Source: Thuidium tamariscinum (taxonomy: Eukaryota > Streptophyta > Bryopsida > Hypnales > Thuidiaceae). Taken from it: a DNA stretch of 64,000 bases. Positions 11,413 to 22,523 of this stretch are shown here, in pieces (the first letter of the stretch is position 1; each line of letters starts with the position of its first letter). Location of the stretch: NCBI GenBank assembly GCA_947034885.2, contig OX344749.2:41445682-41509681 (forward strand), written 5' to 3'. The notes under the pieces were generated by a model. That model did no database searches. It was not told the DNA's origin and saw nothing but the letters and a program-made list of their open reading frames with translations. The position numbers were made by a program, and so were the translations under genes.

Positions 11413-12051
11413 ATTTTTTATTTGTCTAAAATTGTCACTTCTATAGATGAATTTGGATACAAAGGACTTAAACACTATATGAATAATTATTAAAATTAAT
11501 TTTTAAATTGCCAAAAATAATTTCATCGAAAATCTATCCTAGGCTTCCAAAAGAATACATTATTTTTTAGGCAAAAATGTATATGTCACAATTAAATTAA
11601 ATTTTCTTTGTATTAATCATGTTCACATGCTTATTTGATGACTTTACACCATCTATTGTCTACAATCTAGAATACTTTGGCAAATGTATCATTAACTATT
11701 GATTGATGTCAAATTAGAATTTGAAAGTATTAACATTGAAAATGCATCAAAAATGAATTATAATAAACACAAGAAAAATAATCATTTAAAAAAAATTTAG
11801 GCTATTGAAGAAAACCTTAGTAGAACTTTGCCTAAGAGAAAAAATTATACAAGCCACAAAATTAAGTATTTAAGAAAGCAAAATGAAGCATAAGAATGAC
11901 AAATCAAGAAATATTCCACGTGTATTGTGGTTTATTCATTATTAGAAAAAAATGGAAATAACACATTACAAGAGGTCAAAGCAAAATCACATAGCTATTC
12001 ATTTTAAACTACAGGGAGAATTATTCTCATTTTTAGGATGCTAGCGTGACT
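11413..12051. other. AT-rich spacer
   Basis: No feature found. Confidence 0.5.
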
Positions 12052-12225
12052 CATTAGAAGAGATTTGTGGGCATTAGAAGCCTACAAGCTTTTTTCAATC
12101 CCCGGACTATGGAAACATACCTCATCAACAATCTGACGTGGTTGAAAACTCAAAAAAACGTCAGCCATTTTTTCATGTCTGACGTAGTTGAACTCAAAAA
12201 AACTTGCGGGCTTCTAATGCCATGT
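12052..12225. mobile_element. G-family relic, copy 4
   Basis: Left end CATTAGAAGAGATTTGTGGG and inner GGGCATTAGAAGCC pair with TTGCGGGCTTCTAATGCC, and CTGACGTGG/GTCTGACGTAG motifs remain. The outer right end is missing. Confidence 0.55.
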
Positions 12226-12462
12226 CAAAAAATATTATTATTGATTATATTCAACCATGTCAACCATTTTGTCACACATATGGTAGTCGTGGTTCATTGA
12301 ATTCATGATTATTTTCTAGAAGTAAAGACTCTAGTCATCATAAAAATGAGTCTTTTTGATAAAAAACACCCCAAAAGCATTGCCTTGAGGTCTAACTACT
12401 ATGCAAGCCCTCCCCTATTTGCACACAATTCCATTTCTAACCTATTGATAGAAGGATTCTCT

Positions 12463-12741
12463 CTAAGGTAGGTACACCCAAAAGTGCCCTGTTCCTAAAA
12501 GCACCATCTACAATGTGCATACATTTCTGAAATCAGTCATGTTCACAGACTGTAGATGGCGCTTTCAGAAACAGACTTTGACTGTTAATAACTTTTGCAT
12601 ACAGTATCCAAATCCTGCGTTCTTTGATGCGTTGGAACATGCTTTCACTTGTCAACAAGACTACATAAAAATTTGAACTAATTAATAGCAGGAACTAGGC
12701 TCAGTATGAATAAGTGGCGCTTTTGGGTGTACCTACCTTAA
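12463..12741 (+). mobile_element. A-family MITE, copy 2
   Basis: This is a complete copy of about 279 bp with both inverted ends. A paralogous empty site lies just downstream: the flank GAAGGATTCTCT recurs at about 12786, followed by GTAATCCATCAT, which places the insertion at TAA, the usual PIF/Harbinger target. Confidence 0.8.
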
Positions 12742-13642
12742 TCCATCATGGACTTAAAGAATTCCACTTCTTTGCACTACTGATCGAAGGATTCTCTGTA
12801 ATCCATCATATTCTTAGTGTCCTCACTGCAACTTGGTCAAATCCATTGTCTTCACTACAATTTGGTCAAATCCATTGTCTTCATTGCAATTTGGTCAAGT
12901 CCGTCGTCACTGCACAGTACGATACATCTGAACAGGAGAGAAACCCTTCTTGGGAGGAGCTTTACTGAAATAAAATCGGAACAGGAGCACGGTATGCATT
13001 AGTCGATCAGTCGGCTCTGCCTTGATGCGCAAGTTGGATCATTGTACTTCGAACAGTACTAGCAAGTAATAATTGGTTGTTTGCTCAAGTCAACATCTCA
13101 CCTTGTTAATATATAACGATAGCCCAGTGACAAGGAATTCATCGTTTCACCTCGTAAATCGGTGAATTCTCATTTGCACTTGCACATTGCTCTGCGCACA
13201 AGCCAGGTGCACATTCTCAGCCAGCCATGGCTCTCTCTCCTGTCTTTGAATCTTTGAGATTTGCACATTAGCTGATTGTGGAGAGGTTTATGCTGCTTGC
13301 TCCATGTTTGTGATCTATTACATTCTACTTACATGGGTCCTTTAGTGAATGTTTGAAGGTTGCGAGATGGTGCATTACCTGTCCGGCATTAGACGGTCAC
13401 TTGCTGGGTGATCCCGTTCTTGCAGTGTTTGACAATATATATCCTTCTGCTTGGCAATCCTGCATCCGATTGCCTGTAAATTTAAATATGTCGCGCTATT
13501 GTGTTGATGTTTTCTGACATTAGGATTTCTTATTTTATTTCACGATGGATTAGGGCTCTTGGGTTTCTGATCTTGTGCATTCGCTCTCAGCAGGTACTCG
13601 CTCGATCCCCCAAACAGAAGTGCTTATTACTTCACCGACTGA
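12742..13642 (+). promoter_or_regulatory. Upstream region of the DJ-1/PfpI gene
   Basis: Short tandem copies of a CAATTTGGTCAAATCC-like unit (about 24 bp, three times) lie at 12829-12905. Composition becomes gene-like from about 12900. An ATG at 13507 opens a frame that overlaps the real start in another frame, so the leader may be spliced or begin later. Confidence 0.4.
13110..13116 (+). promoter_or_regulatory. TATA-like box upstream of the DJ-1/PfpI gene
   Basis: TATATAA stands in the less AT-rich DNA upstream of the gene, about 530 bp before the ATG. It would imply a long leader or a 5' UTR intron. The placement is plausible but unproven. Confidence 0.3.
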
Positions 13643-14630
13643 ATGGCGGCAGCGGACTCCCCACGCATTTTGCAGTTGGCCATCCCTATTTTCGACGAAG
13701 TGACAGCACTCGACTTCGTCGGACCATACGAGACACTGCACAATCTTCCCAATGTGAAGGTGGTGTTTGTAAGCCATAAGAAGGGCCTTTACAGCCCGGA
13801 CGGGGGCACGCTCTCGATCCAGGCCACCGCCACTTTCGACGAAGTGCCCAGCCCCGACATCATTCTCGTGCCCGGAGGTGTAGGCACCAACGCTCTTATG
13901 GCTGACAAGCCCATCCTCGATTGGATTCGCAAGGTACAAGCGTTTCATGCGCCAAGCTTCATCTTGATGCTCTTAAGCTCCCTGACGCCATTCCACATAT
14001 GCTTCGTATATTCCTGAATTGATTGCCTAAAAGATCCGCGACTGATCGGTGTACCTTGTTTGGATGCTTGAAGGCGCATGAGACAAGCTTGTACACAACC
14101 TCGGTGTGTACGGGATCCATGCTCTTGGGCGCCGCAGGCATTCTGCAAGGAAAGGAAGCAACCAATCACTGGGCGTACCTAAACTTGCTGTCCGACTTCG
14201 GTGCCATCCCCGTCAGCTCTCGAGTTGTACAATCGGTACGCTGACAAATTTTGTCCATGCCACAATAGAATGCAAAGCATGTTAATCGTGGCTGTCACTG
14301 GAGCAAATAATCTTATGTTGATAGATCGGTGAAAATGGCTAATTATACATTGATGGATTGCAGGGTAAGATTATCACGGCGGCAGGAGTTTCGTCAGGAA
14401 TTGACATGGGCTTGAAACTTGTTGCGCTACTCTCCGACCAAACCACTGCGAAGCTGGTGGAGTTGATGTTGGAGTACGATCCCGAGCCTCCCTTCAACTG
14501 CGGCTCTGTTGACAAAGCCGACCCCGAAGTTGTAGCCATCGCTCGCGCGTTGGTGGAGAAGACGATACCGGATGTAAAGAAGCAGGTGGATGCCGCCTCT
14601 GTCGCACTAAAGGCCGACCTTCGACTCTAG
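13643..14630 (+). CDS. DJ-1/PfpI-family protein, isonitrile hydratase-like subgroup, 3 exons
   Basis: Exons 13643-13933, 14074-14235 and 14364-14630 join in frame (phase 0 at both GT-AG introns) to give 239 residues, one complete DJ-1/PfpI (class I glutamine amidotransferase-like) domain. The nucleophile-elbow cysteine lies in SVCTGSMLLGAAG (Cys109, followed by Thr110), and an acidic residue, Asp24, sits in TALDFVGPYE. Their spacing resembles the Asp/Cys/Thr set described for bacterial isonitrile hydratase InhA, which suggests a small-molecule hydrolase or hydratase rather than a DJ-1 chaperone; the substrate is inferred only. No signal or transit peptide is evident, so it is probably cytosolic. 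The start is the first ATG that opens directly into the fold. A TATA-like box lies at 13110-13116, an AATAAA at 14924. It is convergent with the CW gene. Confidence 0.9.
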
Positions 14631-14923
14631 CTCCATCAATTGTGTCATGTGCTCAGCAACTAGAGGGCAATCACTTTACCGTATTGAAATGTAGGAGGAG
14701 CTGCTTCCCTGGCTCAGCATGTACACCTGTGACCATAAATTTGTGCAATGAAGCGCTGCTCCGGTCCAAAGTGTTGTCGTCTTCCCTACAACATTGCATC
14801 CTGTGCCTATGACTCCTTCAAATCTGATGGAGGACGTTTCTGAGACTGTTTTGTGCAATGGAATCATTTGACTTGACAGTCCACATGTCGATTGGTATTA
14901 GACTTGTGCTCCAAACCGCACAG

Positions 14924-14929
14924 AATAAA
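14924..14929 (+). terminator. Possible polyadenylation signal of the DJ-1/PfpI gene
   Basis: AATAAA occurs about 295 bp after the stop codon and before the convergent CW gene ends. Plant poly(A) signals are loose, so this is only a candidate. Confidence 0.3.
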
Positions 14930-15214
14930 AGGTCATACCACTCATCAATATCGTTGGTCGATGTTAGTGCTCCTTGATATCAATTGTCATCGAGGCTATG
15001 TCCGGAATTGGGATTTGGGAAGATCCCATGCCACAACTATTTACACTATTCTCATATAGAACAATAAGAGAAAATGCTCACATCGGTCGTTTAGAACTTC
15101 TAATATTCAGCACACCTGCAGCCATCGCGATAACATAATTTCCATAACGACACCACTCTAAATCAAAATTACCTTGAATTCCATGAATCTCAAATCTCCT
15201 CCCTGCTCTGAAAC

Positions 15215-16429
15215 TCATCTGAGCTTCCTCGCTCTTCCACGAGGTCTTCGAAATCCGGCTGTGATATTCATAATTACTGTCCTGGAATTTCCCACCGTGG
15301 CATCTCTGTTGACGCAGTTCACTCTACTCTGTCTCAGATTCTTCATGGCTTCGAAGCTCTTCATTCTTGGGAAGAAATCCCTGATTCTCTTTTGAACGAA
15401 CTTGGTATTCCGCTGCGGCAAGTAGTCATTCATACTCACTAGACAGCGCTTGCTTTTCTTCCGGAAGTAACACTTGATGCTCTTTGGAACCAACACGGTT
15501 TCCCTTGGGAAGAAACACTCAATGCTCCATTGAAGGGACTTAGTTTTCTTTGAGGAAAATGTCCTACCATTGTCCAATGGGCCGTGGTGTGCGATCTCCA
15601 TGAGAGAGAATCTGAATTCGCGCCGGTTTCTGATAACCGCAGTTCTTTTTCTTTTGGGAACGAATAATTCGAAGCTCGACTTTGAAGTGCAAATTGGTTC
15701 TTCTCCTATTTCATATTCTGTAAAAAAAATTCCACAACCTCAGGAAGAAAACGAAGTAATCACTTCTAAATCACTCACAAATATAAGGCGATCAGTACAT
15801 GTACCAAGAATCGGTTCACGGATACGCAATACTCACTGTCCAGCGGGCTTTGAAGTCCAGCGATCATGAACAGGGTTAAGTCTCTCACCCTATGTACAGT
15901 ACAATTAAGAAGAGAAGCAATGAGTGCAGTTCAAATTCACGTACCGAAGGTGATACAGTACTCAACAAAAGCGGCAAGGAAGATTAGATTTGTGCTGAAT
16001 TACCTGGGTATGCTGCCGAAGACTTATTAGGTTCCACGGCAATGACAGAGTCGGAATGAGTTTCAGCCACTTCATCGACGTCGCAGTTTCTGTTAAAAGG
16101 CTCCGTGTGACAAAACCTAGAGCAAGACTTCACCCCATGAGGAAAATATAGTCTCTTGCGGAGTGCATGCAACGAAAACCTAGAATCTAATCTAGTCTTC
16201 AATTTCCGGGCAACAAGCACGACTCTAAGTTAACCCTCACGTCAACGTCCAACACAGCAATAATTTAGGGACTAGTCGACTCTCGAAGAATGGTTGCAGC
16301 ACAGTAGAGATTTACGAACCATTGTTCTGGTAGGCCGTCAGCGCTTATTCCAGGAGGCAGAAGGCGCCAGCGGTTGCATGCTGAGCACTGTATCCATTCG
16401 CTCTCTTCGACGATCGGCTCCACCATCAT
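15215..16429 (-). CDS. Small CW-type zinc-finger protein, 5 exons including a 16-nt microexon
   Basis: Reading the minus strand, exons 16429-16320, 16116-16004, 15960-15945, 15889-15837 and 15717-15215 join with consistent phases into 264 residues ending in TGA. The first two exons make a CW domain (residues 12-48): WIQCSACNRWRLLP, then LPEQWFC, then NRNC. All four zinc cysteines (15, 18, 39, 48) and the aromatic cage tryptophans are present. CW domains bind methylated H3K4, so a nuclear chromatin reader is likely. The C-terminal half is very basic, has a PKRKR-type nuclear signal and a repeated short motif (FFPR, YFRK, YLPQ, FFPR). Oddities: the first donor must be GTTCGT rather than the nearby GTAAAT to keep Cys39, and introns 2 and 3 are only 43 and 55 nt. 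Start chosen as the first ATG of the open exon. Confidence 0.75.
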
Positions 16430-16486
16430 CTCCACCTTTCTTGATTTCTTCACATAATAAGAAAGAAATCACACGAAGAAAATTTA

Positions 16487-16850
16487 GCGCCTTCAATAAG
16501 TCGTCCTCATTTCTAAATTTCGCTGAATTGTGAGTAGCAGTCCCTACAAAACTCAGCAATACCAACAGAATGCTTCAAAAATTCAACGGCGTGTACAGGG
16601 AACTCACACACAGGGACTTTAAAAAGAAATCACAGGCATCGCGATCTGATCAAGCATGAGCGCCTTCCACAACTAATAAATCCTCCTCTCTAAATTTCAA
16701 GTTTCCGTTAGAATGCTGTGAATAGTATTCAATAATTAAGAAACTTCGTGATACTAAAATTGCTCCAATTGAAGATTTCAAACGCATGCACAACAAACTC
16801 ACAGCAGGCACGCTTAAAAAAACTCGCAGGCACTGCTGTTGCCATTCTAG
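16487..16850. repeat. Diverged tandem duplication upstream of the CW gene
   Basis: A segment starting GCGCCTTC at 16487 recurs from about 16661. Shared blocks include TCTAAATTTC, AGAATGCT and ACTCACA followed by a CAGG motif. The two units are about 174 bp apart and clearly diverged. They cover the putative leader or promoter of the minus-strand CW gene. Confidence 0.55.
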
Positions 16851-17417
16851 CAGCAACGACGTACTATGCGTTAAGTCCCTCTAATTAAATCGCGATGCTC
16901 ATCAAAACAAGACAATTAGGACAAGCGAAAGGCTAGTACCTTGCGCCGTGAAATTCTAATCAATCACGAATTCGCGGTACGCCGGTATTCGACATTTCAA
17001 TTGAAACATGGACTCCGTAATTGACTTCAGCATTGCTCAGAGATTTATCAGCAAAGTGGCCCGGAATACAACAGTGAGCTTAAATGGTTCACTCTCTTTC
17101 AAGAGAGTAACTTAGCGCAGATGAAGAAGACAATGCTGAAAAGCAAGCTGTGCCAGAAGAATTGCGAGCTGCATGGGCTGCGCCACAATCAATGCTAGCG
17201 CCGTTCTATCAATCAATGCCCTCCTCCGAAGAAATCATCTGCTCTAGGAGTCTAGAACTTTCTAAACACGTTTAATCTAGATAAACATATTTAATTACCG
17301 AGACACAATCAATGCAAACTCTGTGTATACGGTAATAGGAATTTCTTAAGCTGGAGCGACTGAACTGCACGTATGATAAAGTTAACTACTGACACCCAAA
17401 ATCGCATGTTTTCTAAA
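16851..17417. other. Moderately GC-rich DNA upstream of the CW gene
   Basis: Gene-like composition persists to about 17250 and then falls. Probably promoter of the minus-strand CW gene. No feature resolved. Confidence 0.4.
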
Positions 17418-18078
17418 ATCACACACTACAGTGGAAACACCCAAAACCGTCCAAGTAAGGAATTCAGCATGGTTGGAGGCATCTTTTTCTAAAACTGATA
17501 TTTTTATAGTATTAGTGAGAGAAAATAATGAATGTTCAAAAAAAAATTAAAATTTTCGGAATCAGTATGTAATTTCTACAAATTTTCAAAGAGTTGGCTC
17601 CCTAAGACCACTGGAACCATCCTATAGGTGTACCCTAAATTGAACTCTACTGAAATCAATTATCAGTGAATGAAAATTATACATGTGTCTTACAACTGCA
17701 TCAACAAATTAGAGTTAGCCACTTCTTAGACACTTTAATGAACGCTTATGGACAAATGTAGTGACACTCTAGGGACCACGAATAGGTACAGGGACGGAAA
17801 CATTAGAAGAAATTTGAGGGCATTAGGAGACTGCGGGAATGCAGTTTCTGCCTTGTGAACTCAAATCCTACGTGGTCGGGACACTGCCACGTAATAAAAT
17901 TAAAAAATTAAAAAAAAAATTTTAACTTATTTTCATATTTCATAACCCAATTTTTTTTTTTTTTTTTTTTTTCCGATAAAAGTCGGCCTGACAGGGGTCT
18001 GCGGCATTGGAAGCCGTTTCGGGAACAGACCCGAAACGATCCTGTAATGCCCTCAATTTCATCTAATGTGGGTGTTTC
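17418..18078 (+). mobile_element. F-family TIR element, copy 1, carrying a G insertion
   Basis: Ends GTGGAAACACCC and GGGTGTTTCTCCC. The left arm has AAGGAATTCAGCATGGTTGG, conserved in the other copies. About 393 bp without the 268-bp G insertion. Confidence 0.7.
17801..18068. mobile_element. G-family MITE, copy 2 (inside an F element)
   Basis: 268 bp with ends CATTAGAAGAAATTTGAGGG and CCTCAATTTCATCTAATG inverted. Same homopolymer core and ACGTGGT...GCCACGT hairpin. The host F element at 27002 shows the empty site. Confidence 0.8.
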
Positions 18079-19086
18079 TCCCTTACGATTCTTGCCTAAA
18101 ATTTACTCCCACTGTTTATGAGAGTCTATGATTGGTTCTAGAAGTACCTATTTCCAACATTTTAAAAATTCATAGTTTATTCTTATGGTGTTCTCAAAAT
18201 CAATGAACAGGGAGTACTGGCATTTAGTTACAAGTTAGCCGGTTGAATCCAAAATTTCCAAATGAAGTTCAAACTTTCAAGAAAAAAACCAATCATTTTA
18301 GAGGAAAAAAAAAGAATATTCTTTATTTTCTTAAAGCCTAGGCAAGAGTATTCTCCAAGCAATTGGTTGGTGCAAGAAAATGTAATATTTTAGCTGGTTA
18401 AGCTAAAATTTCTTTCCGGACTGTGCTCAAAATGCATTCTAAGAGAATCTAAAATCCCTTTTTGATGACCAACACAATTCTACAAATGGTATTCCAATAT
18501 AATAATAGAAAATATGTTGAAATGCTTACTTGTGTGATTTTAGGTGTAGTTATCATAATTCCAACAAACTAGTTTTTGAAATGGACCTTGATAAATTATT
18601 GTCTAAAGTGTAAAATATAACAAATTTTATTAAAACAGCGGTATTCCATTAGTTTGACACTTTTTACAATTCAGACCGTATGGCCTGAAATCTTAATTTT
18701 TCATAGATTTTTGAAAATCTATATGAGTTGTAGATGTTTGGAATTTGTACCTATCTAAGATGTTTTAGACTACGCAAACTCAAATCTATATCTATCCTAG
18801 ATGTCTAAAAATCTATACTAGTCATAGATGTAAGTTTTTAGTTCTAACCATACAATTTGAAAAATGACATTTGAAATACTACTATTTTCACAAAATTCAC
18901 CACAAAATACATATTATGAGATCCTATAGTTGATTTGTATACACCTATATTTAGTACTTAAAAAATTGGTATATTGTTTTTATGGTATTCCAAAATTGAA
19001 TGCTAAATAAAACAAGAACTTTTTTTTTTCTTAATCAATTTGATATCATAAAGCATACATAGAAGCTTGTTTGGATGATATTACAT
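18079..19086. other. AT-rich spacer
   Basis: The words ATCTATA and AGATGTTT recur loosely around 18.7-18.8 kb. No defined element. Confidence 0.5.
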
Positions 19087-19811
19087 CATTAGAAATTTTT
19101 GGGGGTCTTAGAAAGGCCCTTTAAGCTAGGTGCAGGTAGCCTCATCTCTTTAATTTTCCACATGGGGCAACGTCCCGCTTTGGCATCTAGCAATGCGGGC
19201 AGCTCGTAGTGGTCGCTTTCAGGATACGATATGGAACTATGTGTGGCCGAGGGTGCCGATGTGGCAACACCGCGTCAACAATGCTACCAAGAAGTGGCCG
19301 GAAAGGTGTTTAGGATCATGATTTTTTCTACACATCCGTCCTTCTCGGCTTCCAATTGCTTATAGTAATTTTCCCAATTTTTATTCAATTTTAATCAAAT
19401 GATTTTGGCGGATGCTACACAGTGACACTTACCATGGTGAATGCTACATAGTCAATTAGGTTCCCACGAACATTGGTCCCTTTCTATATTGACAAGACCG
19501 ATTATATTTTGTTATAAAAATGGCTTGTGAAATTAAAATATCATTTTAGGTTTATTCATGAGTCGGCGGTTTTCAATTTCAATGTCTGGAAATTCTCCTT
19601 ATTTTATGCTCTTTGCACTTCTATGAGTAAATGTAGTTGTTTGAAGCATCCATCAAAGACCTTTTCTGATTGGCCGCACCTGTGGTGTTTCAGACGTAGT
19701 TCCCCAGGTGGCACTCTTGGTACTTACAAGGTATCTTTGCCCGTGCTGTCCTTATAGTTGACTTTGCTGTCCATGCCAAGGCCTTTCTAAGACCCAAAAA
19801 ACTTTCTGATG
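19087..19811. mobile_element. Long CATTAG-type element, 725 bp
   Basis: Ends CATTAGAAATTTTTGGGGGT with TCTTAGAAAGGCC, inverted at GGCCTTTCTAAGACCC and CTTTCTGATG. The end style matches the G family, but the interior is longer and unlike the short copies. It has no transposase-like frame. Confidence 0.6.
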
Positions 19812-20045
19812 GTACTTCACTACTTCCCTTACATGTTGCTTAAGATCCCTACAACTCCTAAAGGCTCAAGTACATTATCAAAGATGATTTGACCTCCAAA
19901 GACCAAGGGGTGCTTAAGCATAGTTTTTGTTTTTTTGATTGACTAGTTCTTATTATGGAACTTCCTTATGAAAAAAAATAGCAACGAAATTACATAGTCT
20001 TTGAAAAAATGTCACTATTGATAAGATTGATGAAAGATGTTCAAT

Positions 20046-20342
20046 CATTAGATGTTTTTTGACCCCTGCAGAAGACTGTTCCAGTGCTGTTCCCCTGCAG
20101 CTGTTCCCCGCAGCGAGGGGAGCGGCCTGCTGTCAGATTTTTTTTTTTATAATTTTTTTTAAAAAAAAAAAAAAAAAAATTTTTAGTCTTCAAATACAAA
20201 AAAAAAATTTATTTTATTTTATTTTTTGGTCGATGACGTGGCAGTCTCTCGGCCACGTCAGACCGCCTTGCCGAACCTCGCCGAACCTGTTCCGTGCTGT
20301 GATAACTCGCAGTCTTCTTGACCCCTCAAAAAACATCTAATG
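20046..20342. mobile_element. G-family MITE, copy 3
   Basis: 297 bp, ends CATTAGATGTTTTTTGACCC and its inverse with CATCTAATG. The GC-rich shoulders (CTGTTCC repeats), poly-A core and GACGTGGCA...GGCCACGTC hairpin match the family. The 93-codon frame inside is incidental. Confidence 0.75.
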
Positions 20343-21116
20343 TAGGCAATACTTTGAACATACACTAAAGTTGGAATGTTGAAATAAGAATGGTAAGAAA
20401 TTCTTTAAAAATTCCTTCAAGTATATATATTGCCAAGATATTGATATGCAATTTTTTCCAAATCATTTTGAGGTGTGAAGCAAAGATATGTGGATGTAAA
20501 AGTGATGGCCTAGAGAGTCTTTGTCATTATCAAAAAATTCACCAAAAATCACACTCAATCGTTTTTTGATTAGATTGCACTAACAAATTCACCCAAAAAA
20601 TCATCTAAGGGCTCTCTATTGATGATGAAATGCTAGTGAGGCTTACATTTAAATTTTCTTACAAATGTAATTGTAGAAGCCAAGTATAACCTTCCTTATG
20701 GTCCTTTAGAGGTTAATGCAATGTTGAAAACAAAATGCCAAGTCATTCTACTCAATCAAGAATGCCTAAATTTGTACTTTTTGACTAATATGTCTTTTTA
20801 GACCATAGAATAATGATAAGATTTATAGGTTACAATATTTTTTTATACATCATATCAAAGAGTGATACAACAAGGTGAAGAAAAGATTTGGAATTAAGAT
20901 TCTATAATATATAAATTACAAATGTATAATAAATATATGCACATAAAAATTTGATTAAATTCGATCTCAAAGAATCAAGAAAAATCTTTCAAAATTTTTG
21001 AAAAAATCATTTATAAAAGTACTTTATTTGTCCTTCAACATGCCAAAATTTGCTGAAAAGAACAAAATTGATTAATTAATTATTATCATTTTGAAGTGTA
21101 TCAATATTTATAAGTC

Positions 21117-21118
<2 letters not shown>
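20343..21118. other. AT-rich spacer
   Basis: No feature found before the AT microsatellite. Confidence 0.5.

Positions 21119-21156
<38 letters not shown>
21119..21156. repeat. (AT)n microsatellite
   Basis: An uninterrupted AT dinucleotide run of about 19 units. Likely length-polymorphic. Confidence 0.95.
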
Positions 21157-21163
<7 letters not shown>

Positions 21164-21358
21164 AAAAGAAATAGAATCATCTACAATATTCTATAAATTT
21201 ACAATCATTTATTAAAATATTTATATTTAATAAATTTCATCAAAATATTGATGAATGTGATAGTTTTATTGCGAAAGAATTTATCCATTTTTTTAGCATA
21301 AAGATAGTTGTCATGTGATGTGGCATTAATTGCAACATTGTGCACTATATCAAATGGA

Positions 21359-21470
21359 TGTAAGGTAGGAGGGGCAAAAATTGCTCATCTCAAAGTTGAA
21401 AATGAGTTTTGGAGATGTGAAACTTCTTGAAATATTTTCAATGAATCTTTTTTGAAAGACAAGGCTACCT
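21359..21470 (-). mobile_element. Diverged B-family end
   Basis: Starts GTAAGGTAGGAGGGGC and continues with weak similarity to the reversed B interior (GAGATGTGAAACTTCTTGAA). The other end was not found. Confidence 0.4.
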
Positions 21471-22151
21471 ACACTAAATAGTGGGATCAAATTTATAGGA
21501 ATATTTGTTGACTTGATGGCTTCTAAAGTAACTTTCTCAAAAAAACGCTATTTAATTGTTAAGGTAACGTAATTTCACTAATTAGACTAGGGTTTGAGGT
21601 ATTAATTGGAAGAATTTCCTTCACTATAAGTCCTTAGTCATGTAAGAATCAAATAATTATAAAGTTGGCTTTTTGTATATGTAAAAGTTCACTCTTTGTT
21701 TATGTACAGATTAGCTTTTTTATTTTTGTCAATTAGAATTTGGGATATTTTAGGCTTTGAGGTTCTTTTGATTTGACTTTTTTTTCCAAATTGAGCCTTA
21801 CAAGTGTTTTGAAAGACAAAGAGAGAGTTTGTTGCTTGAGTTTTCTTGGCTACAATGTTTGTTTCTGAATAAAGTTTTGCTTTTCTTTTGCATTTGTATT
21901 CTTAAATTCTTTTTTTGGAAGTAAAAAATAACTCACATTCAAATTTTTTATTTATTTAGCTTTCATATTTGATGTAGGTTTGTATCACTCGATTTGTTGT
22001 GTAATACAATCTTTATTTACATGACACAACCACTACCAAAACAACATAAGATTTTTGCTCAAATTTACCAACTTTAATCTTGGGGCACGCCGACGTTCAA
22101 TTTCTAAACAATGAACAGATTCGAAATTATTTTCCTGTTTTGTTACTACTT
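21471..22151. other. AT-rich spacer
   Basis: No feature found. Confidence 0.5.
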
Positions 22152-22458
22152 AAATGGAAATCATCCTAATTTTGAGAAATCCTTTACAAAGTTTTTGTAC
22201 TATCCAAGGGTTGACTTGCGTTGACTGTAGTTCAAAACCAAATTTACAAAAATGAGGTCATAGAATTAAAGAACCAAAAAATTTCAAAAAATCACCATGT
22301 GAAGAGAAGCTAATTTCAAACCCATTCCAACAAATTTTACTTGAAAAATGATAATATTTTGCTTGTAATTGAATTTTGAAGGAATTTTGAAATTTTTCTT
22401 TCAGAATTTATAGAAAAAAATAGGTGAAAGCATTGGGGAATCTAACCGTAAGGATGGA
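22152..22458 (+). repeat. E-family dispersed repeat, copy 2
   Basis: Same orientation as copy 1 and about 300 bp. Followed after 65 bp by a B element in the same orientation. Confidence 0.65.
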
Positions 22459-22523
22459 ATCTAAAATTCAAAATTTACAACTTTTGTATGTATTACAATC
22501 CCAAAATATTCTTCCAATAGTAC

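Noticed and set aside
19527-19757. 76-codon plus frame inside the long CATTAG element
   Set aside because: No transposase motif, short, and not supported by a second copy.
20059-20340. 93-codon plus frame
   Set aside because: It is the G element read through its poly-A tract.
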